Shown here: piece by piece, positions 8,853-17,024 of the stretch
Layout: each line of letters opens with the position of its first letter
How positions within the stretch are numbered: position 1 is the stretch's first letter
DNA from: UBA9676 sp035532275
Lineage (GTDB): Bacteria; Actinomycetota; Actinomycetes; Streptosporangiales; Streptosporangiaceae
DNA: 64,000 bases
NCBI GenBank assembly: GCA_035532275.1
Contig: DATKRG010000229.1
Span: 1 to 64,000, forward strand
Direction: 5' to 3'
Program-made: the position numbers and the translations under genes
The notes under the pieces: generated by a model
The model's database searches: none
What the model was told of the DNA's origin: nothing
What the model saw: only the letters and a program-made list of their open reading frames with translations

Positions 8853-9902
8853 GTGTTCGAGCAGCTCGCGAAACTGGCGGACGAGCATGCCAGGCTGGAG
8901 CGTGACCTCGCCGACGCCACCGTGCACTCCGACCCGGAGCGCGCACGCGCGCTGGGCCGCCGCTACGGCGAGCTGACCCCGCTCGCCGGCGCCTACCGGG
9001 AATGGCAGCAGAGCACCGCCGACGAGGAGGCGGCGCGGGAACTGGCCGCCGAGGACCCGTCCTTCGCGGCCGAGGCCGAGCAGATCGCCGCCCACCGCGC
9101 CGCGCTGGAGCAGCATCTGCGGGAGCTGCTGGCACCCCGTGACGCCAGCGACAGCAAGGACGTCATCCTGGAGGTGAAGGCGGGGGAGGGTGGCGAGGAG
9201 TCCGCCCTGTTCGCCGGCGACCTGCTGCGCATGTACCTGCGCTACGCCGAGCGCCGGGGCTGGAAGACCGAGATCCTCGACTCCACCATGACCGGCCTGG
9301 GCGGTTACAAGGACGCGACCGTGGCGGTCAAGTCGTCCCGCCCGGGCGCCGACGGCGTCTGGGCAAGCCTGAAGTACGAGGGCGGCGTGCACCGGGTCCA
9401 GCGGGTGCCGGTGACCGAGTCGCAGGGGCGCATCCACACCTCGGCGGCGGGGGTGCTCGTCATGCCGGAGGCCGATCCGGTGGAGGTGACCGTCGAGCCC
9501 GGTGACCTGCGGGTCGACGTGTTCCGCTCCTCGGGGCCCGGCGGCCAGAGCGTGAACACCACCGACTCGGCGGTCCGCATCACCCACCTGCCCACCGGGA
9601 TCGTGGTGTCCTGCCAGAACGAGAAGAGCCAGCTGCAGAACAAGGAGCAGGCGATGCGGATCCTGCGCGCCCGGCTGCTCGCGCAGGCCCAGGCCGACGC
9701 CGAGGCCCAAGCGGCGGCCGAGCGGCGCAGCCAGGTCCGGACCGTCGACCGGTCCCAGCGGGTGCGCACCTACAACTTCCCCGAGAACCGGATCTCCGAC
9801 CACCGGGTCGGCTACAAGGCCCACAACCTCGACCAGGTGATCGACGGAGACCTGGACGCCGTGATCAAGGCGCTGGCGGAGGGCGACCGGGCCGCCCGAT
9901 GA
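8853..9902 (+). CDS. prfA: Peptide chain release factor 1
   Basis: RF1 reads UAA and UAG and releases the finished peptide. The catalytic GGQ lies in RSSGPGGQSVNTTDSAVRITH; the glutamine is methylated by PrmC, encoded next. The codon-recognition tripeptide region reads VQRVPVTESQGR, with PVT where E. coli has PAT. Length 349 is normal. GTG 8853 follows AAAGGAGG. Its stop overlaps the prmC start (ATGA), so substrate and modifying enzyme are coupled. Confidence 0.97.
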   Translation: MFEQLAKLADEHARLERDLADATVHSDPERARALGRRYGELTPLAGAYREWQQSTADEEAARELAAEDPSFAAEAEQIAAHRAALEQHLRELLAPRDASDSKDVILEVKAGEGGEESALFAGDLLRMYLRYAERRGWKTEILDSTMTGLGGYKDATVAVKSSRPGADGVWASLKYEGGVHRVQRVPVTESQGRIHTSAAGVLVMPEADPVEVTVEPGDLRVDVFRSSGPGGQSVNTTDSAVRITHLPTGIVVSCQNEKSQLQNKEQAMRILRARLLAQAQADAEAQAAAERRSQVRTVDRSQRVRTYNFPENRISDHRVGYKAHNLDQVIDGDLDAVIKALAEGDRAAR

Positions 9903-10756
9903 CGTTGCTGTTGGACGAGATCGCGGTCGCCACTGTCCGGCTGGCCGAGGCGGGCGTCGACTCGCCGCGTGCCGACGCTGAGCTGATCGCCGCGCACGTG
10001 CACGGGGTGCGCCGCGGCGAGCTGCACCAGGTGGCCGACGGCGAGTTCGACCCCCGGTTCTGGAACGAGATCGCCCGCCGGGAGGCGCATGAGCCGCTGC
10101 AGCACATCACGGGTTTCGCCTACTTCCGCTATCTGGAGCTCGAGGTGGGGCCCGGTGTGTTCGTGCCCCGCCCCGAGACCGAGGTGATGACCGGCTGGGC
10201 GATCAGCCGCCTGCACGAGATGGATGTGGCCGAGCCGCTCGTGGCCGACCTGGGCGCTGGCAGCGCGGCGATCGCGCTGGCGATCGCCCAGGAGGTGCCG
10301 CGGGCCCGGGTGCACGCGGTGGAGGCCGACCCGCTGGCCCGCCAGTGGGCGCAGCGCAACATCGCCCGCTGCGCGGCCAGCGCCCCGCACACCAAGGACC
10401 GGGTGACGCTGCATGCGGGCGACTTCGCCAGCGCCCTGCAAGCGTTCAGCGGTGATCTGGATCTGGTGATCAGCAACCCGCCCTACATCCCGGTAGGGGC
10501 CATGCTTCCCCCCGAGGTCGCCGAATATGACCCGGCCGGCGCGCTGTGGGGTGGTGCGGACGGGCTGGACGCGGTGCGGGTCATCGAGAGCGCCGCGCGG
10601 GAGCTGCTGCGCCCCGACGGCCTGGTCGCGGTGGAGCACGGGGCGCCGCAGGGCGCCGCGGTCTACTGGATCTTCGCTGAGGAACGGGGCTGGCGGGATA
10701 CCCGCAACCACAAGGACCTGGCTGGCCGCGACCGCTTCGTCACCGCCCGGTGGTAA
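9899..10756 (+). CDS. prmC: Release factor glutamine methyltransferase
   Basis: It methylates the GGQ glutamine of RF1 and RF2 using SAM. The 285-residue protein has an N-terminal helical domain, then the SAM motif VADLGAGSAAIALA and the hallmark NPPY in VISNPPYIPVGA, followed by the EVAEYDP stretch typical of HemK/PrmC. It overlaps prfA by 4 nt. Confidence 0.96.
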   Translation: MTLLLDEIAVATVRLAEAGVDSPRADAELIAAHVHGVRRGELHQVADGEFDPRFWNEIARREAHEPLQHITGFAYFRYLELEVGPGVFVPRPETEVMTGWAISRLHEMDVAEPLVADLGAGSAAIALAIAQEVPRARVHAVEADPLARQWAQRNIARCAASAPHTKDRVTLHAGDFASALQAFSGDLDLVISNPPYIPVGAMLPPEVAEYDPAGALWGGADGLDAVRVIESAARELLRPDGLVAVEHGAPQGAAVYWIFAEERGWRDTRNHKDLAGRDRFVTARW

Positions 10757-10798
10757 CGGTGCGCGGGCACGGCGCCGGATGCGGAAGGATGGGCAGGC

Positions 10799-11458
10799 AT
10801 GAGCGCACGGTATGACTGCACGGACCCGGCGCAGCGGACGCTGGGCATGACCGAGGCGGCGGCCGCCCTCCGCAAGGGCGACCTGGCCGTGCTGCCCACG
10901 GACACGGTGTACGGGGTGGCGGCCGACGCCTTCTCGCCGGCCGCCGTGGCCCGGCTGCTCGCGGCCAAGGGCCGGGACCGGCAGATGCCGCCGCCGGTGC
11001 TGGTCGGGACAGTGCGCGCGGCCACCGCCCTGGTCGAGGACCTGGGCACGTTCGGCAAGGACCTCATCGAGGAGTTCTGGCCCGGCGGGCTCACCCTGGT
11101 GCTGCGGGCCAACCGCAGCCTGAGCTGGGATCTGGGCGACACCAAGGGCACGGTGGCGCTGCGGATGCCGCTGCACGAGGTGGCGCTGGAGCTGCTCAAG
11201 GAGACCGGCCCGCTGGCGGTCAGCAGCGCCAACCGGGCGGGCGTGCCGCCCGCGACCACCGCCGCCGGGGCGCAGGAGCAGCTGGGCGAGTCGGTCGCCG
11301 TCTACCTCGACGGCGGGCCGTGCCCGGGCGGGGTGCCCTCCACCATCGTGGACCTGACCGGCTACATGCCCCGGCTGCTGCGGGCCGGGGTGATCGGTGT
11401 CGAGCGGCTCATGCAGGTCGTCACCATCGCCGTCGAGGACGACACGGCCGGGCAGTGA
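10799..11458 (+). CDS. tsaC: L-threonylcarbamoyladenylate synthase (Sua5/YwlC/TsaC family)
   Basis: It makes threonylcarbamoyl-AMP from threonine, bicarbonate and ATP, the first step of t6A formation at position 37 of ANN-decoding tRNAs. The YrdC-type fold is recognised from LPTDTVYGVAADAFS, AKGRDRQMPPPVLV and LAVSSANRAGVPPATT. Length 219 indicates the YrdC domain without a complete C-terminal Sua5 domain. ATG 10799 is preceded by a GGAAGGAT-like site. The position after prmC matches other Actinobacteria. Confidence 0.9.
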   Translation: MSARYDCTDPAQRTLGMTEAAAALRKGDLAVLPTDTVYGVAADAFSPAAVARLLAAKGRDRQMPPPVLVGTVRAATALVEDLGTFGKDLIEEFWPGGLTLVLRANRSLSWDLGDTKGTVALRMPLHEVALELLKETGPLAVSSANRAGVPPATTAAGAQEQLGESVAVYLDGGPCPGGVPSTIVDLTGYMPRLLRAGVIGVERLMQVVTIAVEDDTAGQ

Positions 11459-11571
11459 GGCGGCCCCGTCAGGGGGCCAGGAGGTGGACCGTGGGCACTG
11501 GCACACGGCCGGGACGGGTGCCCTAGAGTGGATCGTGATGCGCGCAGAACCAGCCCGGCCGCGGTGATCTG

Positions 11572-13131
11572 ATGCGTGAATATGTCCTGATCATGCTGGC
11601 GGCTGCGGCAGTCACGTACCTGCTCACGCCCCTGGTGGGGCGGTTCGCGGGCGCGGTCGGCGCCAAGCACGCCGCCCGCGACCGCGACGTCCACGTTGTG
11701 CCCACCCCCCTGCTCGGGGGGTTCGCCATGTACGGCGGGCTGGCCGCCGGGCTGGTGGTGGCGGGCCAGGTGCCCGCACTCAAGGACGTGTTCGCGGAGA
11801 CGAACATGGCCAAGGGGCTGCTGCTGGCCGGCGGCCTCGTCGTGATCATGGGCTTCGTGGACGACCGCTGGGGCATGGGCGCGATCAGCAAGCTGGCCGG
11901 GCAGGTGGCGGCCGGGGTGATCCTGGTCTGGAGCGGCGCGGAGGTGACCTGGCTGCCCGCACCCGGCGGCGGCACCTACGGCCTCACCAGCGACCAGCAG
12001 ATCTTCCTCACCATCCTCGTCGTGGTAGTGACCATCAACGCGGTCAACTTCATCGACGGCCTGGACGGGCTGGCCGCGGGGATCGTCGGCATCGGGGCCG
12101 CCGCCTTCTTCGCCTACTACTACACGCTCACCCACCGGATGGGCCTGCCGGACCAGACCGGGCCCGCGCTGGCCTCCGCCGTGCTGGCCGGGGTGTGCCT
12201 GGGGTTCCTGCCGCACAACTTTCACCCGGCCCGGATCTTCATGGGCGACACCGGCTCGATGCTGATCGGGCTGCTGCTCGCCTACGCGCCGATCTCCAGC
12301 CTGGCCTCACTCGACCCGGGCACGCTCACGAACTACGCCAGCGGCGGCACGGTCAACCGGTACGGTGAAATCGTCCCGCTGCTGCTGCCCGCGGCGATCA
12401 TGATCATTCCCTACGCGGACCTGCTGATGGCGGTGTTCCGCCGGACCCGGGCGGGCATGTCACCGTTCGCCCCGGACCGCAAGCACCTGCACCACCGCAT
12501 GCTCGACATCGGCCACTCGCACCGGGCCAGCGTCCTGCTCATGTATCTGTGGGCGGCGCTGTTCGCGGGCAGCGTCGTGTGGCTGTCGATTGTCAGGACC
12601 AAGCTGTACGTGCTGGCGATCATCACCGTGGGCGCCTTCCTGGTCCTGCTGCTGATGTCGATGCCGCGGCTGCGCCCGTGGGCCCGGTCCCCGGCCGGCT
12701 CTGGTGACGCGGTCACGCCTGAGCCCGCCCGGGCGAGGGTTGCGGCCAGACGGCCGGCTCCCTCGGCCGCGGGCCCTGCCCCGGCTTCCAGAGCCCGCCC
12801 GGCATCGGAAGGGGGAGCCCGCCCGGCCTCCGCCCGGCTTCCGGTCCCGGCCGTGGCCAGCCCGGCACCGTCACGCTGGCCGTCTCCGCCTTCACCGCAG
12901 GCGGCGCGCCATCCCACCGCGCCGCCCACCGCCGGGCCCGCCTACCATCCTGCCCCGCCGCCCACCGCGGGGGCGGCCTCCCCGGCCGGGCCTGCCTACC
13001 ATCCCGCCCCGCCGCCCGAGCAGGTGTGGGGCGGCCCGGAGAGCACGCAGCCGATACCGTCACCGCCCTGGCAGCCCGGGGCTCCGGCTCCGGCCGGGGC
13101 CCCGCCGTGGCCGCCCGCCCCCCCGGCCTGA
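11572..13131 (+). CDS. wecA: WecA/Rfe-type polyprenyl-phosphate sugar-1-phosphate transferase
   Basis: It transfers a sugar-1-phosphate, probably GlcNAc-1-P, from a UDP-sugar to polyprenyl phosphate on the inner membrane face and so starts cell-wall linkage-unit or other glycan synthesis. About ten hydrophobic segments fill residues 1-365. Diagnostic motifs are GGFAMYGG, NFIDGLDGLAAG, PARIFMGDTGSMLIG and the HLHHR loop (DRKHLHHRMLDIGH). A Pro/Ala-rich tail of about 150 residues, probably disordered and cytosolic, follows residue 370. It stands between tsaC and the ATP synthase operon as in mycobacteria. The exact sugar is not proven. Confidence 0.9.
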   Translation: MREYVLIMLAAAAVTYLLTPLVGRFAGAVGAKHAARDRDVHVVPTPLLGGFAMYGGLAAGLVVAGQVPALKDVFAETNMAKGLLLAGGLVVIMGFVDDRWGMGAISKLAGQVAAGVILVWSGAEVTWLPAPGGGTYGLTSDQQIFLTILVVVVTINAVNFIDGLDGLAAGIVGIGAAAFFAYYYTLTHRMGLPDQTGPALASAVLAGVCLGFLPHNFHPARIFMGDTGSMLIGLLLAYAPISSLASLDPGTLTNYASGGTVNRYGEIVPLLLPAAIMIIPYADLLMAVFRRTRAGMSPFAPDRKHLHHRMLDIGHSHRASVLLMYLWAALFAGSVVWLSIVRTKLYVLAIITVGAFLVLLLMSMPRLRPWARSPAGSGDAVTPEPARARVAARRPAPSAAGPAPASRARPASEGGARPASARLPVPAVASPAPSRWPSPPSPQAARHPTAPPTAGPAYHPAPPPTAGAASPAGPAYHPAPPPEQVWGGPESTQPIPSPPWQPGAPAPAGAPPWPPAPPA

Positions 13132-13189
13132 GCCGGGCAGGCCAGGGCTAAGCCGGGCAGCCGGGGCTAAGCCGGGCAGGCCGGGGCTA
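13131..13189 (+). repeat. Three tandem 19-20 bp repeats after wecA
   Basis: Copies at 13131-13150, 13151-13169 and 13170-13189 are variants of agccgggcaggccggggcta. The first begins on the final base of the wecA stop codon. The array adds no open frame and could arise by slippage. Confidence 0.75.
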
Positions 13190-13484
13190 AACGGGGCCGG
13201 GCTGCGCCGGTCCTGAACCGGGCCGGGCCTGAGCCAGCCTGGTCACGAAAGGTCGCGTTTGTCACAGACGGTGATCTGGCAAAGCTCATGCCTGAGAGCT
13301 TGTGATATCTTTCACGAGCAGCCACTCGAAGACGAGTGAGGGGTCCGTGATACCTTTCGCACACGTGCTGGCGCACCTGCGCCGCTCTCGCGTTGTGGCT
13401 GCCCCGCGCCGCCCGCGCAGCGGGGATGGCCTGGCGCTCGTGCCGGCCGTCCGTGCGACCAACGAGCCCCTCGGAGCCTGGTAG
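13132..13484 (+). other. Gap upstream of the ATP synthase operon
   Basis: This 353-nt gap holds the tandem repeats and, from 13240, a less GC-rich stretch with CRP-like sites (separate entry). A 60-codon frame (13302-13484) ends directly before the next ATG, but it has no known domain and poor codon bias, so I do not call it a gene. The ATP synthase promoter most likely lies here. Confidence 0.55.
13301..13316 (+). promoter_or_regulatory. CRP/GlxR-like binding site upstream of the ATP synthase operon
   Basis: TGTGA-TATCTT-TCACG matches the TGTGA-N6-TCACA consensus of CRP-family regulators at nine of ten defined positions. A degenerate second copy, CGTGA-TACCTT-TCGCA, lies 45 bp downstream at 13346-13361. 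GlxR, the CRP homologue of corynebacteria, is reported to control the ATP synthase operon, which makes the location sensible. The site is seen; binding is inferred. Confidence 0.55.
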
Positions 13485-13889
13485 ATGCTGGCGAGTTATG
13501 CCGTGATCCTCCGGCGCTCCGCCATGCTCACGGCACCAGCCGCCGTCGTCATGATCGCCCTGAGTGCCGTCCTGGGCGGTGTCAAGGGACTGACCGGCGC
13601 GCTGCTCGGGGTGGCGCTGGTCGCCGCGTTCTTCGGGATCAGTGCGCTCGCGGTCAGCTGGGGCGCCCGCCGCAGCCCGCAGACGATGATGGTGGCCGCC
13701 ATCACCACCTACCTGGTCAAGATCGTGGTCCTGCTCCTCCTCGTCGCCGCCTTCAGCGGGACGACGGCGTTCAGCGGCCGGCTGTTCGGCCTGACCGCCA
13801 TCGTCTGCGTGCTGGTGTGGACGACGTCCCAGGTGATGATCTCGGCGCGGCTCAAGGTGCCGTACGTCGAACCGGACGGGGAACGGTGA
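13485..13889 (+). CDS. ATP-synthase-associated four-helix membrane protein (AtpI-like)
   Basis: The 134-residue protein has four predicted membrane helices (for example VVMIALSAVLGGV and TYLVKIVVLLLLVAAF) and short loops. It occupies the place of the conserved small membrane protein before atpB in mycobacteria and resembles the AtpI superfamily, thought to help c-ring assembly or magnesium supply. No catalytic residues are visible. ATG 13485 directly follows a TAG. The function comes from position and topology, not from a strong motif. Confidence 0.75.
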   Translation: MLASYAVILRRSAMLTAPAAVVMIALSAVLGGVKGLTGALLGVALVAAFFGISALAVSWGARRSPQTMMVAAITTYLVKIVVLLLLVAAFSGTTAFSGRLFGLTAIVCVLVWTTSQVMISARLKVPYVEPDGER

Positions 13890-13986
13890 CGCGTGCCTTC
13901 CTACCTACGTCCGGACGGCGGATCGCGGCCCGCGGGAGCGGCTGCCCAGCGAGCGCTTGCACTGCGAGCGCCTGCACTGCGAGCGG

Positions 13987-14241
13987 ATGCCCCGCGAGCG
14001 GCCCGCCGTGACCGGCGAGCGGCAGCCACCGCCGGCCACCGGCGGCCGGCCGGAGCCGCCGGGCGGCGAGAACCCGGGCTGGACCATCTTCAGCTACCTG
14101 ATCGCCGGCATGCTCGTCTACGGGGGCCTTGGCTGGCTGATCGGGCACTGGACCGGCTACCCCATCATCTTCCCGCTGGGCATGGTGGCCGGGCTCGCGC
14201 TGTCCGTTGTCGTGATCATCTACCGGTACGGACGGTCCTGA
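13987..14241 (+). CDS. AtpZ/AtpI-family small membrane protein
   Basis: About 84 residues: a proline-rich cytosolic head, then WTIFSYLIAGMLVYGGLGWLIG and a second hydrophobic helix ending in IIYRYGRS. This two-helix pattern with a YGGLGWLIG core is typical of the AtpZ/AtpI family at the head of F-ATPase operons. The start is uncertain: ATG 13987 has a poor Shine-Dalgarno, and TTG 13957 would add ten residues encoded by a short repeat (ctgcactgcgagcg). It lies 75 nt before atpB. Confidence 0.72.
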   Translation: MPRERPAVTGERQPPPATGGRPEPPGGENPGWTIFSYLIAGMLVYGGLGWLIGHWTGYPIIFPLGMVAGLALSVVVIIYRYGRS

Positions 14242-14316
14242 ACCGCTGCCCCGCGGGTGCGGGCCACGCCCTGACTGCACCGGCCGCGCAGGCCACGCGC
14301 ATGGCTGAAGGAGCCA

Positions 14317-15126
14317 ATGGTGACTCTTGAGACCCCGACACTCGCCGGGGGCGGGTGCCATCTGTTCTCCGGCTGCGGCTTCCCCGCGCCGGGCCTGGAG
14401 GACTTCAGCTACCCGATGGCGTTCTCGATCGGCTCGTTCCAGGTGACCAAGCCGATGCTGCTGGCGGTCATCTGCTGCGGCCTGGTGCTGTGGTTCTTCT
14501 GGGCCGCCTTCGCCAGGCCCAAGATCGTCCCCAGGGGCGTGCAGAACGTCGCCGAACTCGGCATCTTCTTCGTCCGGGACCAGATCCTGCGGCCGATGAT
14601 AGGCAAGAAGGGGGACGGCTACCTCCCCTTCCTGGTGTCGCTGTTCTTCTTCATCTGGGTGATGAACCTGATGGAGATCATCCCGTTCGCCCAGTTCCCG
14701 GCCATGTCGCGGATCGCCTTCCCGGTCGCGCTGATGCTCATGGTGTACAGCACGTACACCTTCGTCGGCATCAAGCACCAGGGCCTGGGCGGCTACTTCC
14801 GGAACATGATCCCCAGGGACGTGCCTGCCGGGGTGCTGGTGCTTCTCGCGCCGGTCGAGATCCTCCAGTACGTGATCGTCCGGCCGTTCACCCTGGCAAT
14901 CCGGCTCTTCGCCAACATGTTCGCCGGGCACGTGCTGCTGCTGGTGTTCACGCTGGCGACCTGGTACACGCTCCAGCTCGGGCTCGGCCTGATCTACAGC
15001 GCCACCTCGTTCGTCCTGGTGATCGTGCTCACCGCCTTCGAGATGCTGATCCAGGCCCTGCAGGCCTTCATCTTCACCATCTTGACCGCGCAGTACATCG
15101 GGGGGTCGCTGGAAGCGGGTCACTGA
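14317..15126 (+). CDS. atpB: ATP synthase F0 subunit a
   Basis: It forms the proton half-channels facing the c-ring. The 269 residues include five or six membrane helices. The essential arginine is R196 in RPFTLAIRLFANMFAGH, and the C-terminal helix contains EMLIQALQAFIFTILTAQYI. ATG 14317 has AAGGAG upstream. It is the first core gene of the operon. Confidence 0.97.
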   Translation: MVTLETPTLAGGGCHLFSGCGFPAPGLEDFSYPMAFSIGSFQVTKPMLLAVICCGLVLWFFWAAFARPKIVPRGVQNVAELGIFFVRDQILRPMIGKKGDGYLPFLVSLFFFIWVMNLMEIIPFAQFPAMSRIAFPVALMLMVYSTYTFVGIKHQGLGGYFRNMIPRDVPAGVLVLLAPVEILQYVIVRPFTLAIRLFANMFAGHVLLLVFTLATWYTLQLGLGLIYSATSFVLVIVLTAFEMLIQALQAFIFTILTAQYIGGSLEAGH

Positions 15127-15234
15127 TCCGGCCCGCCTCCGGATCGGCCGCGCGCCCGCCGGAGGCCACACAGACTTGATATCCATCACCGCCGGCGGGG
15201 ACGACCCGACGGCCTGAACGCAAAGGAACATCAC

Positions 15235-15498
15235 ATGCCCGACGTGGCACACATTGCCGCCGCCGCCACCACGACGCAGAACTTCATCGTCAACTTCGGG
15301 GCGCTCGCCTACGGCCTGGCGGCCATCGGCCCCGGCATCGGCATCGGCCTCATCTTCGGCCACGGTGTCGAGGCCATGGCGCGCCAGCCGGAGGCAGCGG
15401 GCCTGATCCGCTCCAACATGTACATCGGGTTCGCGCTGACCGAGGCCCTGGCCCTGCTGGGCTTCGTGGTCCCGTTCATCTTCCACGCGGCAGGCTGA
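15235..15498 (+). CDS. atpE: ATP synthase F0 subunit c
   Basis: This 87-residue hairpin of two helices forms the proton-carrying ring. Helix 1 has the tight-packing glycine repeat GPGIGIGLIFG; the polar loop contains ARQPEA; helix 2 carries the proton-binding glutamate E70 in ALTEALALLGF. Glutamate rather than aspartate is usual for Actinobacteria. AAAGGA precedes the ATG. Confidence 0.97.
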   Translation: MPDVAHIAAAATTTQNFIVNFGALAYGLAAIGPGIGIGLIFGHGVEAMARQPEAAGLIRSNMYIGFALTEALALLGFVVPFIFHAAG

Positions 15499-15550
15499 CC
15501 GCAGCCCCGTCGCCACCCGGCAGACGCCTACGTCGAAGGAGAAGCCGCAC

Positions 15551-16090
15551 ATGATGCACCTCGCGGCAGCGGGCCAGCCTAACCCGATCATCCCGTCCCT
15601 CACCGAGCTGATCATCGGCGGGATAGCGTTCCTCATCGTCTTCGGGGCGCTCTACAAGGTCTTGATGCCGAGAATCACCAAGACCCTTGAGGAGCGGACC
15701 GACAAGATCGAAGGCGGGCTGGAGCGGGCACAGCAGGCCCAGGCCGAGGCGGACCAGGCACTCGCCCAGTACCGCGAGCAGCTTGCCGAGGCCAGGCACG
15801 AAGCGGCCCGCCTGCGCGAGCAGGCCAAGGAGGAGGGCGCCCAGATCCTGGCCCAGATGCGGCAGGAAGCGGCCGCCGAGCGCCAGCGCCTGGTCGACGC
15901 GGCACACGCGCAGATCGACGCGGACCGCGCCCAGGCCTTCCAGGCGCTCAAGGCCGAGATCGGCGCGCTCGCGGTGGAACTGGCCAGCCGGGTCGTGGGG
16001 GAGTCGCTGGCCGAAGAGGCCCGCCAGCGCCGCACCGTGGACCGCTTCCTGGCGGAGCTGGAAGCCCAGCCCGAAGGCGCCGCCCGATGA
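15551..16090 (+). CDS. atpF: ATP synthase F0 subunit b
   Basis: One membrane helix (LIIGGIAFLIVFGALY) is followed by a long charged coiled coil (about residues 45-165) that makes the peripheral stalk. Length is 179. It is separate from delta, unlike the mycobacterial b-delta fusion, which points away from Mycobacterium. GAAGGAG precedes the ATG. Confidence 0.95.
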   Translation: MMHLAAAGQPNPIIPSLTELIIGGIAFLIVFGALYKVLMPRITKTLEERTDKIEGGLERAQQAQAEADQALAQYREQLAEARHEAARLREQAKEEGAQILAQMRQEAAAERQRLVDAAHAQIDADRAQAFQALKAEIGALAVELASRVVGESLAEEARQRRTVDRFLAELEAQPEGAAR

Positions 16091-16105
16091 GCACGGAGAT
16101 GACAC

Positions 16106-16918
16106 ATGCGCGGCGCTAGCCGGGCCGCCCTGGCCCAGGCACAGGAGCAGCTCATTGCCGCCGTTGCGGACCCCTCGGCCGCGGCGGTGATCGGCGACGA
16201 GCTGTTCGCGGTCGCCGGGCTGCTCGATGGCGAGGCGGGCCTGCGGCGGGCGCTGGCCGACCCGACCAGCCCGCAGGGGGCCAGGACCGGACTGGTCCGC
16301 GGGCTGCTCGGCGGCCGGGTTTCCCGGGCCACGCTGGACCTGGTGGCGAACCTGGTGAGCCAGCGCTGGTCGGGCCCGCGGGATCTGTCCAGCGCGGCAG
16401 AACGGCTCGCGGTGCTGGCCACCGCGGCTGCGGCTGAGGCCGATGGCCACCTCGACGAGCTGGAGGACGAGCTGTTCCGGTTCGGCCGGATCGTCAGCGG
16501 CGAGCCGGACCTGCGTTCCGCGCTGTCCAACCCGCTGCTGCCGGCCGACCGCAAGCGCGGCCTGCTCGGCGCCCTGCTGCGGGCCAAGGTGACGCCGACG
16601 GCGCTGCGCCTGATCACCCAGGCGGCGGTTCACCCCCGGGGACGTAGCCTGGACGCGAGCCTGGAGGAGTACGCGCGGCTGGCCGCCGCCTGGCGGCAGC
16701 GCCTGATCGCGGTCGTGCGCGTCGCCACCGAGCTCACGGCCGGCCAGCGGGAGCGGGTGGGCGCGGCCCTGTCGCGCGCATATGGCCGCGATATTCACCT
16801 GAATGTCGTCATCGATCCCGAGGTCGTGGGTGGAATGTCCATCCAGATCGGGGATGAGTTCATCGACGGCAGCGTGGCGAGCCGTCTCGCCCAGCTACGG
16901 CACCGGCTGGCCTCGTGA
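16106..16918 (+). CDS. atpH: ATP synthase F1 subunit delta
   Basis: It joins the peripheral stalk to F1. At 270 residues it is the long actinobacterial type (about 180 in E. coli). The conserved C-terminal stretch is VVIDPEVVGGMSIQIGDEFIDGSV, of which the GG and D are family hallmarks. It follows atpF by 15 nt. Confidence 0.94.
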   Translation: MRGASRAALAQAQEQLIAAVADPSAAAVIGDELFAVAGLLDGEAGLRRALADPTSPQGARTGLVRGLLGGRVSRATLDLVANLVSQRWSGPRDLSSAAERLAVLATAAAAEADGHLDELEDELFRFGRIVSGEPDLRSALSNPLLPADRKRGLLGALLRAKVTPTALRLITQAAVHPRGRSLDASLEEYARLAAAWRQRLIAVVRVATELTAGQRERVGAALSRAYGRDIHLNVVIDPEVVGGMSIQIGDEFIDGSVASRLAQLRHRLAS

Positions 16919-17024
16919 TGACCGAGCATGGCCGGTTCCCCGGGCAGCCAGACCCGTCAGCGGGCATCGCGGCAGCCGATAACAGACCTAACACCAGCAT
17001 TCCGACGAGAAAGACGCGAGGACC

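Noticed and set aside
13302..13484. 60-codon frame before the first ATP synthase membrane protein
   Set aside because: It covers the CRP-like sites, has no domain and no Shine-Dalgarno; it is more likely the promoter region.
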